A stretch of 64,000 nucleotides of DNA, from NCBI RefSeq assembly GCF_036173125.1, contig NZ_CP108054.1, forward strand, positions 3,720,001-3,784,000. The letters run 5' to 3'. Below the pieces are notes generated by a model. That model was not told where the DNA came from. It searched no databases and saw nothing but the letters and a program-made list of their open reading frames with translations. The translations under genes were made by a program, and so were the position numbers. This document shows, piece by piece, positions 1 to 8,337 of this stretch. Within the stretch, counting starts at the first letter, position 1. Each line of letters opens with the position of its first letter. This DNA is from Streptomyces sp. NBC_00286. Lineage in GTDB: Bacteria > Actinomycetota > Actinomycetes > Streptomycetales > Streptomycetaceae.

Positions 1-503
1 GTCCGTACGCCACGAGCGCGGGCGAGGTAGGCGGCGAGGGCGGTGCGGAGTTCGACGCGACCTCGTGGGTCGCCGTAGCCGAAGGCGTCGTGAGGTGCCT
101 CGGACAGCGCGCGGCGGGCCGACCTGAGCCACTCGGCGCGGGGGAACGAGGCGAGGTCGGGGTTGCCGGGTTCGAGGTTGTGCGTCGGTCCGCGGGGCGA
201 GCGAGGCCTGGGTGCCGTGTCCGAGTCCGGCGCCACCGCGGCCCGTTCCGCGACCCGCGTGCCCGAACCCTGGCGCGCGGTGAGCCAGCCCTCGGCGACG
301 AGACAGGCGTACGCGTCGGCGACCGTGTTGCGCGCGATGCCGAGGTCGGCGGCGAGCGCCCGCGAGGACGGCAGCCGCGTCCCCGGTGCGAGCCGCCCGC
401 TCCGCACCGCCTCGCGCAAGGCGTCCGTGAGCCCTCGGCGCAGACGGGAGCCGCCCAGGTCGAGGTGCAGATCAACACCTAAAGTGGCCCAGGGTTTCTC
501 CAT
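1..503 (-). CDS. MocR/PdxR-type regulator, N-terminal part (cut by window edge)
   Basis: The reverse strand is open from the ATG at 503 to the window edge. Residues about 15-75 form a GntR winged helix-turn-helix (LPSSRALAADLGIARNTVAD), followed by the start of a fold-type-I aminotransferase domain (NLEPGNPDLASFPRAEW, then AFGYGDPRG). This order defines the MocR family, PLP-binding transcription factors with a degenerate aminotransferase domain. The C-terminal PLP-binding part is outside the window. It is divergent from the two AhpD-like genes at 551-1524, which it probably controls by inference from position. There is no good ribosome-binding site before the ATG and a TATGGT-like box lies close upstream, so the mRNA may be leaderless. 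Confidence 0.85.
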   Translation of the reverse strand, partial: MEKPWATLGVDLHLDLGGSRLRRGLTDALREAVRSGRLAPGTRLPSSRALAADLGIARNTVADAYACLVAEGWLTARQGSGTRVAERAAVAPDSDTAPRPRSPRGPTHNLEPGNPDLASFPRAEWLRSARRALSEAPHDAFGYGDPRGRVELRTALAAYLARARGVR

Positions 504-516
504 GAAAATGGACCAT
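500..516. promoter_or_regulatory. Candidate MocR operator
   Basis: The sequence CCATGAAAATGGACCAT contains alternating CCAT/ATGG half-sites, forming two overlapping palindromes (CCAT-GAAA-ATGG and ATGG-A-CCAT). It covers the regulator start codon and lies about 35 bp before the divergent AhpD-like gene. Binding by the MocR protein is inferred only from symmetry and position. Confidence 0.4.
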
Positions 517-550
517 ACTCCTGGGCTACTCGAACCTTAGGGTCGCAGTC

Positions 551-1081
551 ATGACGACGAACGAGACGACCGACGACACGACCAGCACCACGACCGACAC
601 CACCTCGTACGTCCCCGAACACACCCCCCGGCTCGCGTGGGCCAAGCTCGCGCCCGACGTCTACAAGGCCATGATCAGGCTCGACACGGCGGCCCGGCAG
701 GGCGTCGACCCCGTGCTCCTGGAGCTGGTGAAGATCCGCGCGTCGCAGATCAACCACTGCGCCTTCTGCGTCGACATGCACTCCAAGGACGCGCTCGCGG
801 CCGGCGAGAGTGTCGAGCGGATCATCCAGCTCAGCGCGTGGGAGGAGTCGCAGCACTTCTACACGGCGAAGGAAGTCGCGGCGCTCGCGCTGACCGAGGC
901 GGTCACGGTCCTCACGGAGGGCTTCGTGCCGGACGAGGTGTACGACGCGGCCGCCAAGCAGTTCGACGAGGCCGAGCTGGCGCAGCTGATCGCCGCGATC
1001 ACGGTGATCAACGCGTGGAACCGGTTCGGCGTGACCTGCCGTATGGTCGCGGGGCACTACCAGGCGGGCGAGCACAAGTGA
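551..1081 (+). CDS. AhpD/carboxymuconolactone decarboxylase-family protein
   Basis: This 176-residue protein carries the AhpD-like redox motif (E-x(n)-C-x2-C-x3-H) in NHCAFCVDMHSK near residues 73-85. Proteins of this family are peroxidase or alkylhydroperoxidase-like disulfide enzymes, or decarboxylases; the exact substrate cannot be read from the sequence. The first 25 residues are rich in Thr and Asp and probably disordered. It overlaps the next, paralogous gene by 4 bases (GTGA), so the two are translationally coupled and may form a hetero-oligomer. It is divergent from the MocR regulator, which suggests substrate-induced control. Confidence 0.85.
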   Translation: MTTNETTDDTTSTTTDTTSYVPEHTPRLAWAKLAPDVYKAMIRLDTAARQGVDPVLLELVKIRASQINHCAFCVDMHSKDALAAGESVERIIQLSAWEESQHFYTAKEVAALALTEAVTVLTEGFVPDEVYDAAAKQFDEAELAQLIAAITVINAWNRFGVTCRMVAGHYQAGEHK

Positions 1082-1524
1082 CGGCTCGCACGCAGTTCCT
1101 CGATCCCGAGGTCGGCAAGGCCATGTCCGCGCTGAGCGCCGCCGCGAAGAAGGGCCTGGGCGACCCCGGGCTCGCCGAGCTGGTGCAGATCCGCGCCTCA
1201 CAGCTCAACCACTGCGCGTTCTGCCTCGACATGCACCTCCAACTGGCCCGCAAGCACGGCGTGAGCGAGAAACAGCTCGACCTTCTGAACGCCTGGGAGG
1301 AGGCGGAGGACCACTACAGCGAGCGCGAGCGGTCCGCCCTCGCGCTGACCGAAGCGGTCACGGTCCTCACGGAAGGCTTCGTGCCGGACGACGTGTACGA
1401 GCGGGCGGCGCGGCACTTCGACGACGCCCAACTCGCGCATCTCATCGGGTTGATCACCGTTATCAACGGATGGAACCGGCTGATGGTCAGCCGACGCATC
1501 CCGCCGGGGGGCCGTGCATGGTGA
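1078..1524 (+). CDS. Second AhpD/carboxymuconolactone decarboxylase-family protein
   Basis: The GTG at 1078 overlaps the previous stop, giving a 148-residue protein. It has the same CxxC core (NHCAFCLDMHLQ) and is clearly paralogous to its neighbour: ALALTEAVTVLTEGFVPD is shared almost exactly. It lacks the disordered N-terminus of the first copy, so the pair looks like a tandem duplication. The reading frame stays open far upstream inside the first gene, but the GTGA junction is the natural start. The next gene starts 7 bases before its stop, so all three are one transcript. Confidence 0.85.
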   Translation: MTARTQFLDPEVGKAMSALSAAAKKGLGDPGLAELVQIRASQLNHCAFCLDMHLQLARKHGVSEKQLDLLNAWEEAEDHYSERERSALALTEAVTVLTEGFVPDDVYERAARHFDDAQLAHLIGLITVINGWNRLMVSRRIPPGGRAW

Positions 1525-2312
1525 GCAAGGTGGAGACGTTCCGCGCGCTGCATCAGGGCCGCTCACCGGACGACCCCCTGATCCTCCCCGGGCCGTGGGA
1601 CGCGGCCAGTGCGCGGGTCTTCGAGGACGCCGGGTTTCCGGCGCTTGCGACGCCCAGCGCCGGGGTCGCCGCCTCGCTCGGTTACGAGGACGGGGCCACG
1701 CCCGCCGACGAAATGTTCGCGGCGGTCGGGCGCATCGCGCGGGCCGTGGACGTTCCGGTGTCGGCGGACGTCGAGGACGGGTACGGGCTCGCGCCCAAGG
1801 AGTTGGTGGACCGGATCCTTGAGACGGGTGCCGTCGGCTGCAACCTCGAGGACTCGCACGAGGGCGTCCTCAAGGACCCGGCGCGGCACGCCGACTGGCT
1901 GGCCGAGGTACGGGCCGTCGCGGGCGACCGGCTGTTCGTCAACGCGCGTGTCGACACGTTCTCACGCGGGGTCGCCGATCCCGAACGGGCCGTCGAGCGG
2001 GCCGCGTTGTACGTGGCGGCGGGCGCCGACTGCGTGTACCCGATCGGCGCCCCGGAGGATGCCCTCCCGGCGCTCCGGGCCGCGATCCCGGGTCCGATCA
2101 ACGCCTACGCGCGACTGGAAGGTCCCGCACCGGCAGAGCTCGGCCGACTCGGGGCCACACGCATCACGTTCGGTCCCCGTCTGCAGCGCCGCGCCACCGA
2201 GGCGCTGACCGGCATGGCCCGAGCCCTGCACGACGACTGGCTCGGCCAGGCGCGCGCCGCAGCGCAACGCCTGGCCGACGAGAACCTCTCCGCGGAGCCG
2301 AACGCCTGGTGA
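1518..2312 (+). CDS. Isocitrate lyase/PEP mutase-family enzyme
   Basis: The 264-residue protein has the family pattern: DAASARVFEDAGFPALATPSAG near the N-terminus, then the metal-site segment VSADVEDGYG and the CNLEDS segment. Enzymes of this TIM-barrel family cleave or form C-C or P-C bonds of 2-oxo acids (methylisocitrate or oxaloacetate type lyases, PEP mutase). The usual lyase Cys-containing loop is not evident, so the precise reaction is open. It overlaps the second AhpD-like gene and closes a three-gene operon under the MocR regulator. Together they suggest a small catabolic or detoxification unit. Confidence 0.8.
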   Translation: MVSKVETFRALHQGRSPDDPLILPGPWDAASARVFEDAGFPALATPSAGVAASLGYEDGATPADEMFAAVGRIARAVDVPVSADVEDGYGLAPKELVDRILETGAVGCNLEDSHEGVLKDPARHADWLAEVRAVAGDRLFVNARVDTFSRGVADPERAVERAALYVAAGADCVYPIGAPEDALPALRAAIPGPINAYARLEGPAPAELGRLGATRITFGPRLQRRATEALTGMARALHDDWLGQARAAAQRLADENLSAEPNAW

Positions 2313-2335
2313 GCGTCACGGACACCTGTTGACGG

Positions 2336-2437
2336 TCACTCGGACAGCCACGTCCGCCAAGTCGATTCGTGGCTGTCCACCCACTCCTTCGCCGCCTCCT
2401 CAGGAGTCAGCGAGTTGACGTGGCCATCACTCGCCAC
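2336..2437 (-). pseudogene. C-terminal remnant of a glycine betaine ABC substrate-binding protein
   Basis: On the reverse strand a 33-codon frame reads DGHVNSLTPEEAAKEWVDSH and ends ESTWRTWLSE-stop. This resembles the C-terminal helix of OpuAC/ProX-type glycine betaine-binding proteins (EDAAKEWVDAN...W..WL). It has no start codon context of its own and begins inside the last codons of the GMC oxidoreductase gene, in another frame. In related streptomycetes, choline-oxidation genes lie next to a betaine transporter, so I infer that the transporter was deleted and only this tail remains. The identification rests on a short segment. Confidence 0.5.
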
Positions 2438-3950
2438 TGCCGAGCAGGTCCACGCACTTCTCTCCGACCATGAGCACCCCGATCATCGGGTTCACCGCGG
2501 GCATCGTCGGGAAGACGGAGGCGTCGGCGATCCGGATGCCGTCCAGTCCGCGGATCCTCAACTGCGGGTCGACGACGGCGAGTTGATCGTCCGGGGCGCC
2601 CATCCGGCAGGTGCCCGCCGGGTGGTACACCGTGTGGGCCACCGACCGCGCGTACACGCCGAGCTCCTCGTCGCCCGTGACGTCGGGACCGGGGGCCACC
2701 TCGCGCTTCAGCCAGCCCGCCAGCGGCTCGGACTTGGCGATCTCGCGGGCGATCCTGATGCCGTCGACCAGGGTGCGGCCGTCGTAGTCGTCCTCGTCCG
2801 TGAAGTAACGGAAGTCGAGGGCGGGCTTCTCGGCCGGGTCGGCGCTCGTCAGATAGAGCCTGCCGCGGCTGTGCGGCTTGGGGATGTTGGGGGTCATGGA
2901 GACGCCGTGAGCAGGGCGTTTGTACCCCAGGCGCTCCGGGTTGTCGGTGAACGGGATTTGGTAGAAGTGGAACATCAGGTCAGGACCCGGATGGTCGGGA
3001 TCGCGGCGCACGAAAAGGCCCGCGTCGGAGTCCATCGCGGAGTTCTCGGGGATCGGGCCGTTCGTCTCCCAGACGATCACCGACTCGGGGTGGTCGAGCA
3101 GGTTCTCGCCGACGCCGGGCAGGTCATGCACGACGGGAATGCCGAGCGCCTCCAGATCGCGGGCGGGCCCGATACCGGAGTGCATCAGCAGCCGCGGTGA
3201 GTCCACGGCGCCCGCGCACAACAGGACTTCGTTCTCGGCGCGTACGAGGATCTCCTCGCCGTCCTTGGTCCGTACGTGCACTCCGCGCGCCCGCGTCCCT
3301 TCGAGCTCCAGCCTGTACGCCCAGGTCTCCAGCAGGATCGTCAGGTTCGGCCGGTCCAGGAAGGGGTGGAGGTACGCGACCGAGGCGGAGGACCGCTTGT
3401 TGTTCTCCGGGTGGTACGCGAGGTCGAAGAAGCCGACGCCCTCGCTGAACGGCTTCTTGTTGAAGCCGTCCACGCGCGGCACGTCCAGCGCGGCCTGGGC
3501 GGCGTCGACGAAGTCGCGGGCGATGGCGTTCCGGTCCTTCTCGTCGACGGCGACGATGTTGTTGCGCAGCCGGGCGTAGTACGCCTCCATCGGCACCGCG
3601 CCCCAGCCCTTGGCACCGTTCGCCTCCCACTCGTCCCAGTCGGACGGCAGCGGCTTGAACGCGATCAGCGTGTTGTGCGAGGAGCAGCCGCCGAGCACCC
3701 GGGCCCGGCTGTGCCGGATATGCGAGTTGCCGCGCGGCTGCCGGGTCGTCGGGTAGTCGTAGTCCAGCTCCCCGCCGAGCAGCCCCATCCAGCGGCGCAG
3801 GGTGAGAACGTCCTCGCGGTCGACGTCGCTGGGGCCGCCCTCGATCACGGCGACGGTGACGTCCGGGTCCTCGGTCAGGCGTGAGGCGATGACGGAGCCG
3901 GCGGTACCGCCGCCGATGACGACATAGTCGTACGTGTGCTGCTCAGGCAT
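2427..3950 (-). CDS. betA: GMC-family oxidoreductase, likely choline dehydrogenase
   Basis: The 507-residue protein starts with the FAD-binding motif (YDYVVIGGGTAGSVIASRL), has the GMC signature LGGCSSHNTLIAFKPLPSDW, and ends with the active-site segments YHPAGTCRMG (catalytic His) and MPAVNPMIGVLMVGEK (Asn). Length fits the family. It follows a betaine aldehyde dehydrogenase gene by 72 bases on the same strand, which supports choline to betaine aldehyde oxidation as its role; other alcohols are possible. The start at 3950 has a GAGGAG ribosome-binding site. Its stop overlaps the remnant of a betaine-binding protein. Confidence 0.8.
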   Translation of the reverse strand: MPEQHTYDYVVIGGGTAGSVIASRLTEDPDVTVAVIEGGPSDVDREDVLTLRRWMGLLGGELDYDYPTTRQPRGNSHIRHSRARVLGGCSSHNTLIAFKPLPSDWDEWEANGAKGWGAVPMEAYYARLRNNIVAVDEKDRNAIARDFVDAAQAALDVPRVDGFNKKPFSEGVGFFDLAYHPENNKRSSASVAYLHPFLDRPNLTILLETWAYRLELEGTRARGVHVRTKDGEEILVRAENEVLLCAGAVDSPRLLMHSGIGPARDLEALGIPVVHDLPGVGENLLDHPESVIVWETNGPIPENSAMDSDAGLFVRRDPDHPGPDLMFHFYQIPFTDNPERLGYKRPAHGVSMTPNIPKPHSRGRLYLTSADPAEKPALDFRYFTDEDDYDGRTLVDGIRIAREIAKSEPLAGWLKREVAPGPDVTGDEELGVYARSVAHTVYHPAGTCRMGAPDDQLAVVDPQLRIRGLDGIRIADASVFPTMPAVNPMIGVLMVGEKCVDLLGSGE

Positions 3951-4022
3951 GGGGGATTACTCCTCGGGGTCGTACAAGGTGCTGCGCTTGGCGGTTCCTT
4001 GGCGGGGTCAGGGGCGGGGGCG

Positions 4023-5543
4023 TCAGCCCGCGAACCACCGCACCGGCTTCGGCGCGAGGTTCTGGTACACGTGCTTGCTCTCGCGGTACTCGTCGAGACC
4101 GGTGGGACCCAGCTCCCGCCCGACGCCGCTCTTTCCGAAGCCGCCCCACTCCGCCTGCGGGAGGTAGGGGTGGAAGTCGTTGATCCAGACGGTCCCGTGC
4201 CGCAGGCGTGCCGCGACGCGGCGGGCGCGGCCCGCGTCGGAGGTCCAGACGCCGCCCGCGAGCCCGTACTCGGTGTCGTTGGCGAGCGCGACGGCCTCGT
4301 CCTCCGTACGGAACGTCTCGACGGTCAGTACGGGCCCGAAGACCTCCTCGCGTACGACCTTCATCTCGCGGTGGCACTGGTCGAGGACGGTGGGCTCGTA
4401 GAAGTAGCCGGTCGCGGGCCGTTCCGCCGACGGTTCGGGCCGCTTGCCGCCGGACCGCAGCACCGCGCCCTCCGCGAGGGCGGAGGCGACGTACGCCTCG
4501 GTCTTCTCCCGCTGCTGCTCGGAGACGAGTGGACCGCACTCGACGCCGTCCTCGGTGCCCCGGCCGAGGCGGATCTTGCCGGCCCGGCGGGCGAGTTCGG
4601 CGACGAAGCGTTCGCGTACGGACTCCTCGATGATGAGGCGTCCGCCGGCGGAGCAGACCTGGCCGCTGTGGATGAACGCGGCGTTCAGGGCCTGGTCGAC
4701 GGCGGTGTCGAAGCCTTCCTCCGTGGCGCAGGCGTCGGCGAAGACGACGTTGGGATTCTTGCCGCCGAGTTCGAGGGCGACCTTCTTGACGGTGACGGCG
4801 GCGGCCTGGGCGACCTTGATCCCGCTGATGAGACCGCCGGTGAAGGAGACCAGGTCGACACCAGGGTGCTCGGCGAGGCGGGCGCCCACGGTGTGCCCGG
4901 GGCCGGTGACGATGTTCGCGACTCCGTCGGGCAGCCCGGCCTCCTGGAGCAGCTCCACAACGGCGATCGTGGTGAGCGGAGTGATCTCGCTGGGCTTGAC
5001 GACGAAGGTGTTCCCGGCGGCGAGTGCGGGCGCGATCTTCCAACTCGCTTGCAGCAGCGGATAGTTCCAGGGCGTGATCATGGCGCACACGCCGACGGGT
5101 TCATGCACGACGACGCTGTGGATGTCGTCGGAACCGGCGTCGACGACCCGCCCGCCGCCCTCGCCCACGACGAGATCGGCGAAGTACCGGAAGGCGTCGG
5201 CGACACAGTCGATGTCGACGCGCCCTTCCTCAAGCGTCTTGCCGGCGTCCCGGCTCTCCAGCAGCCCGAGCCGCTCACGATCGCGTACGAGGAGATCGGC
5301 GACGCGACGCAGCAGGGCGCTCCGCTCTGTGGCGGGGGTGTGGCGCCAGGGCCCTTCGTCGAAGGCGCGGCGGGCGGCCTCGATGGCCGCGTCCGCATCC
5401 CGTCCGTCACCCTCCGCAACCACGGCGAACGGCTTGGCGTCCGCCGGATCGAGCACCTCACGTGTCTCCCCGGAGACGGCCGCGCGCCACTCCCCGCCCA
5501 CGTGAATCGTCTGCTGCGCCTGTCGCTCCGCTGGTCCCGCCAT
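4023..5543 (-). CDS. betB: Aldehyde dehydrogenase, likely betaine aldehyde dehydrogenase
   Basis: This 506-residue NAD(P)-dependent aldehyde dehydrogenase has the general-base Glu segment VALELGGKNPNVVF and the catalytic Cys segment FIHSGQVCSAGGRL. SFTGG marks the cofactor region. The FIHSGQVCSAG form is that of actinobacterial betaine aldehyde dehydrogenases. I chose the ATG at 5543, with GGAAGG upstream, over an in-frame start 17 codons earlier whose product is Arg-rich. It is the first gene of a two-gene operon with the GMC enzyme, giving choline to glycine betaine for osmoprotection or catabolism. Confidence 0.85.
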   Translation of the reverse strand: MAGPAERQAQQTIHVGGEWRAAVSGETREVLDPADAKPFAVVAEGDGRDADAAIEAARRAFDEGPWRHTPATERSALLRRVADLLVRDRERLGLLESRDAGKTLEEGRVDIDCVADAFRYFADLVVGEGGGRVVDAGSDDIHSVVVHEPVGVCAMITPWNYPLLQASWKIAPALAAGNTFVVKPSEITPLTTIAVVELLQEAGLPDGVANIVTGPGHTVGARLAEHPGVDLVSFTGGLISGIKVAQAAAVTVKKVALELGGKNPNVVFADACATEEGFDTAVDQALNAAFIHSGQVCSAGGRLIIEESVRERFVAELARRAGKIRLGRGTEDGVECGPLVSEQQREKTEAYVASALAEGAVLRSGGKRPEPSAERPATGYFYEPTVLDQCHREMKVVREEVFGPVLTVETFRTEDEAVALANDTEYGLAGGVWTSDAGRARRVAARLRHGTVWINDFHPYLPQAEWGGFGKSGVGRELGPTGLDEYRESKHVYQNLAPKPVRWFAG

Positions 5544-5711
5544 GGTCGGTGCTGCCTTCCGTTCCTGTACGCCCCTGCGGCACAGCCGTGCCACTTCCGA
5601 GGAGCGGTGTGCCCCTGCCCCGGGCAGGACGTTTCATGCCCGTCCCCGCCAGTGTGCCGCGTCACTATGAGAAACGGCTCCTGCTGAGCGGAACCCTTTC
5701 CCTGACCTGGG

Positions 5712-6004
5712 GCGACTGCCTCCGGCGGTTGAGCAGGGCGCCTACCGGGAGGGTGGGTTCTGGTTCATGGCGACTGCCGGTCCGTCGTGGCTCGTCGCGC
5801 AGTTCCCCGCACCCCGAACCGCCCGCCACAAAGCTCACCAGCCGCCATGCTCACCAGCCACGACGAAACCCGCAGCTTCCCGCCGGTGGGAGGGGACGTG
5901 GGCCGGTGCGTCCTATGCCCGTCGCTTAGCTCCGGTCTGGGCACACCAGCACCCTGTATCAGCAAGGGGCCGTATGCCCTGTTGGCGACGGGCTGACGCA
6001 CCGG
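5712..6004. repeat. 293-bp repeat, copy 1 (identical to 13219-13511)
   Basis: This block is identical base for base to 13219-13511, and similarity continues on both sides with scattered differences. It contains the conserved 102-bp structured element at 5903-6004. The two copies are direct repeats about 7.5 kb apart. Apparent open frames inside it are not preserved as proteins in the diverged copies 3 and 4, so I regard it as non-coding. Confidence 0.85.
5903..6004. repeat. 102-bp structured element, copy 1
   Basis: The element begins CCGGTGCGTC and ends GACGCACCGG (10-bp perfect terminal inverted repeat). A second nested pair, CCCGTCGC/GCGACGGG, lies just inside. It is one of four copies of exactly 102 bp in the window. 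The orientation is opposite to copies 3 and 4. Confidence 0.8.
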
Positions 6005-6259
6005 ACCGCGGCCCCGCACCCACCACGCACCCCAGGGGCGCGGGGAACTGCGCGACCAGCCACACACAACCCGCAGCCGACAACGCACCCACCCGCCCAA
6101 CCGCCGGAGGCACCCCGCGGGGCTGTGTCAATTTGCGGCTCCGCCGCGTGGGCGCAAACAACCACACACAACCCGCACCCGCCCAACCGCCGGAGGCACC
6201 CCGCGGGGGTGGCGCGACCGGCCACAACGAACCGTCAGCCGACAACGAAACCCAACCGC
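6005..6259. other. Gene-free, repeat-rich spacer
   Basis: It holds several copies of Streptomyces-type short repeats, including GGGGCGCGGGGAACTGCGCG followed by ACCAGCC, and AACCGCCGGAGGCACCCCGC. These recur at 12.9-13.75, 40.85-41.35 and 59.35-59.85 kb. No gene is supported. Confidence 0.6.
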
Positions 6260-7342
6260 TCAACCGCCGGAGGCACGCCGCTCCGCCTCCGCCTCCCACA
6301 ACCGCTTAAGCTCCCGCGTCCGCTCATCGAGCTCGATCGGCTCGTCCTCCTCCTTCCACAGGCCCTGTTCCTTGAGCTGGCGGACATGGATCTCGACGGG
6401 AGGTTCGGGGTCGAAGTCGGAGGGGCGGGGGCCCTCGGGGCCGTCGGGCCCGATGCGGACCAGACGTTCGACGCGGGTGACGCGAAAGCGGCGGCCCGCG
6501 ACACTCGCCACGTTGCTGCGCTTCTCGTCGAGACGGTCGGCGGCCCGCGCATATTCCTCGCGGGCAGCGTCGTCGAGGCGAAGCTCAAAGGGGCCCATGA
6601 CGCGCAGATACGAGGTCAGAACGTCGCGCGCGGCCTGGGGCGAGCGATGGGACGCCCCAGGATTGTGCGGCTTCCAACTGCCGTCCACCCCCTCGGAGAT
6701 CATGAACACGGCAGGGAGGAGGACACCACCCGGATGGGTCGCCAGAGCCCGCCGCGCGTCGTCGGCGACATCCGGCGGCGCGCCCGGAACGACGCCGACG
6801 AAGCGGACCAGGTCCAGCTTGAGGATGCCGTCGGCCAGACCCGTACCGGTGTACGGATCGATCACCTGGCCCCGGGGACGTACATGATCGGCGTCGAGCG
6901 GATCGGGGTCGGAGGGGCGGGGCGGTTCAGGGCCGTTGCCGCCCATGCGGATGAACCGTGAGGCGCTGACGATCCTGAACCGGCCGCCCAGCACGGTCAG
7001 CTCGTCGACGACCTCGCGGTCCATGCGTCTGGCCGCCGCCATCCACTTGCCCTGGGCGCTCTCGTCCCCGGCGTCCTCGGCCTCCTTGGCGCTGCGCCGG
7101 AAGTGCGAACCCAGCATGTCCCGCGCCCCCTGCGGCGTATCGCTGCTGTAGTCGGACAGCTGCCAGCCGCCCTCCTCGCGCTCCCGCGCATGGAAGAACT
7201 CGGGAATCCCCACCCCCAACAACTGCGGGTACCTCTCCCGCGCCTGCCAGGCCTCCTGCTCGGCGAAGGCCGCGATAGGCCCTTCCTGCGGGGTCACCCG
7301 GAACGTCAGATAGCCGGGAACTTCATCTGCGTAACCGCACAT
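6260..7342 (-). CDS. DUF5954-like protein of unknown function
   Basis: The 360-residue soluble protein has two related halves. Each half contains an RVERLVRIGPDGPEGPRPSD-like or SRFIRMGGNGPEPPRPSD segment, and each includes an ARE/A-D-Rxxxxx-V-x-GRRFR/GGRFRI element, so it looks like an internal duplication. I match it from memory to the Streptomyces family DUF5954; no catalytic motif is visible. It has no signal peptide or membrane segment. It is divergent from the MarR-GNAT gene, and the operator at 7414-7429 lies 72 bases before its start, so both may be controlled together. Confidence 0.65.
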   Translation of the reverse strand: MCGYADEVPGYLTFRVTPQEGPIAAFAEQEAWQARERYPQLLGVGIPEFFHAREREEGGWQLSDYSSDTPQGARDMLGSHFRRSAKEAEDAGDESAQGKWMAAARRMDREVVDELTVLGGRFRIVSASRFIRMGGNGPEPPRPSDPDPLDADHVRPRGQVIDPYTGTGLADGILKLDLVRFVGVVPGAPPDVADDARRALATHPGGVLLPAVFMISEGVDGSWKPHNPGASHRSPQAARDVLTSYLRVMGPFELRLDDAAREEYARAADRLDEKRSNVASVAGRRFRVTRVERLVRIGPDGPEGPRPSDFDPEPPVEIHVRQLKEQGLWKEEDEPIELDERTRELKRLWEAEAERRASGG

Positions 7343-7413
7343 GTACGGACTGCGCCCGCTCGGCCCCTGCCCCCGCCACCCACTTCGGACAACTCGAAGA
7401 CGCCCTCTCTACC

Positions 7414-7429
7414 TTTGACTACAGTCAAA
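7414..7429. promoter_or_regulatory. MarR-type operator palindrome
   Basis: TTTGACTACAGTCAAA is a perfect 7-bp inverted repeat with a 2-bp spacer. It sits 5 bases before the MarR-GNAT start codon. The TTGACT arm could also serve as a -35 box, so binding would block transcription. Autoregulation by the adjacent MarR domain is inferred. Confidence 0.75.
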
Positions 7430-7434
7430 GAAAT

Positions 7435-8337
7435 ATGAAGCCAGTGTCCACAGAGCATGTGACCACCCTTCGCCGCTTCAACCGCTACTTCACCCGCCGC
7501 ATCGGCGCACTCGACGATCACTACCTCGGCCAGGACCGGCCACTCGGCGAGGCCCGCCTCCTGTACGAGATCGGGGACGGGGCCTCGCTCCGCGAGCTGC
7601 GCAGCCGACTCGGCCTGGACGCCGGGTATCTGAGCCGGATGGCCAAGGCCCTGGAGTCGCAGGGGCTGGTGCGGATCACCGTGCATCCGCAGGACACCCG
7701 GCTGCGGGTCGCGGAGCTGACCCCGGCCGGACGCGTCGAGGTGAAGGAGCAGAACCGGCGGGCCAACCGTCTCGCCGAGGGGCTGCTCAGCGGGCTGACG
7801 CCGGCCCAGCGCGAGCAATTGACCGAGTCCCTCGGCACCGCCCAGCGGCTGCTCAGGCTCGCCGCGATCACGGTCGAGCTCGTCGACGGAGCCGCCCCGG
7901 ACGCCCGTGCCTGCCTCGACGCCTACGCCGCCGACATCGACGCCCGCTTCCCCGAGGGCTACGACCGGGCCTCCCTCGTCCAGCCGCACGAGGTGTCGGG
8001 CGACACCGGCGCCTTCCTCGTCGCGTACGAGGAAGGCCGAGCGGTCGGCTGCGCGGCTCTGCGCCGCCTCGAACCCGGCGTCGGCGAGATCCGGCACGTC
8101 TGGGTGCACCCGGCCGCCCGCCGCCTCGGCCTCGCCCGCCGACTGCTCGCCGAGCTGGAGCGGCAGGCGGCAAGGCTCGGCTGCGGAGTCGTACGCCTCG
8201 ACACACACGCCACGCTCATCGAGGCACAGGCGATGTACCGGGCGTGCGGCTACACCGAGATCCCCCGCTACAACGACGACGTGTACGGGGCGTACTTCTT
8301 CGAGAAGTCCCTGCCCAAGCCGCCGCTCATTCCGTGA
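7435..8337 (+). CDS. MarR-family regulator fused to a GNAT acetyltransferase
   Basis: The 300-residue protein joins an N-terminal MarR domain (about residues 1-145, with LRELRSRLGLDAGYLSRMAKALESQGLV as helix-turn-helix and wing) to a C-terminal GNAT domain (about 155-300). GNAT motif A is HVWVHPAARRLGLARRLLAEL, ending MYRACGYTEI. Such fusions are a known bacterial architecture in which a regulator carries an acyl-CoA-dependent acetyltransferase. The ATG is almost abutting the operator palindrome and lacks a ribosome-binding site, so translation may be leaderless or start at a GTG a few codons later. Its end overlaps the convergent gene at 8327 by 11 bases. Confidence 0.85.
   Translation: MKPVSTEHVTTLRRFNRYFTRRIGALDDHYLGQDRPLGEARLLYEIGDGASLRELRSRLGLDAGYLSRMAKALESQGLVRITVHPQDTRLRVAELTPAGRVEVKEQNRRANRLAEGLLSGLTPAQREQLTESLGTAQRLLRLAAITVELVDGAAPDARACLDAYAADIDARFPEGYDRASLVQPHEVSGDTGAFLVAYEEGRAVGCAALRRLEPGVGEIRHVWVHPAARRLGLARRLLAELERQAARLGCGVVRLDTHATLIEAQAMYRACGYTEIPRYNDDVYGAYFFEKSLPKPPLIP

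Noticed and set aside
2941..2970. TTGTCGGTG inside the GMC gene, similar to the damage-promoter box
   Set aside because: It is inside a coding region and the -10 position reads TTGGTA, not TAnnnT; no gene starts nearby on that strand.
3936..5687. Very long open frames opposite betB and betA
   Set aside because: They are antisense shadows caused by GC-biased third positions; the minus-strand proteins show all family motifs.
5787..5996. 69-codon frame identical to one at 13294-13503
   Set aside because: The identity comes from the 293-bp DNA repeat; the frame is not kept in the diverged copies at 41 and 59 kb.
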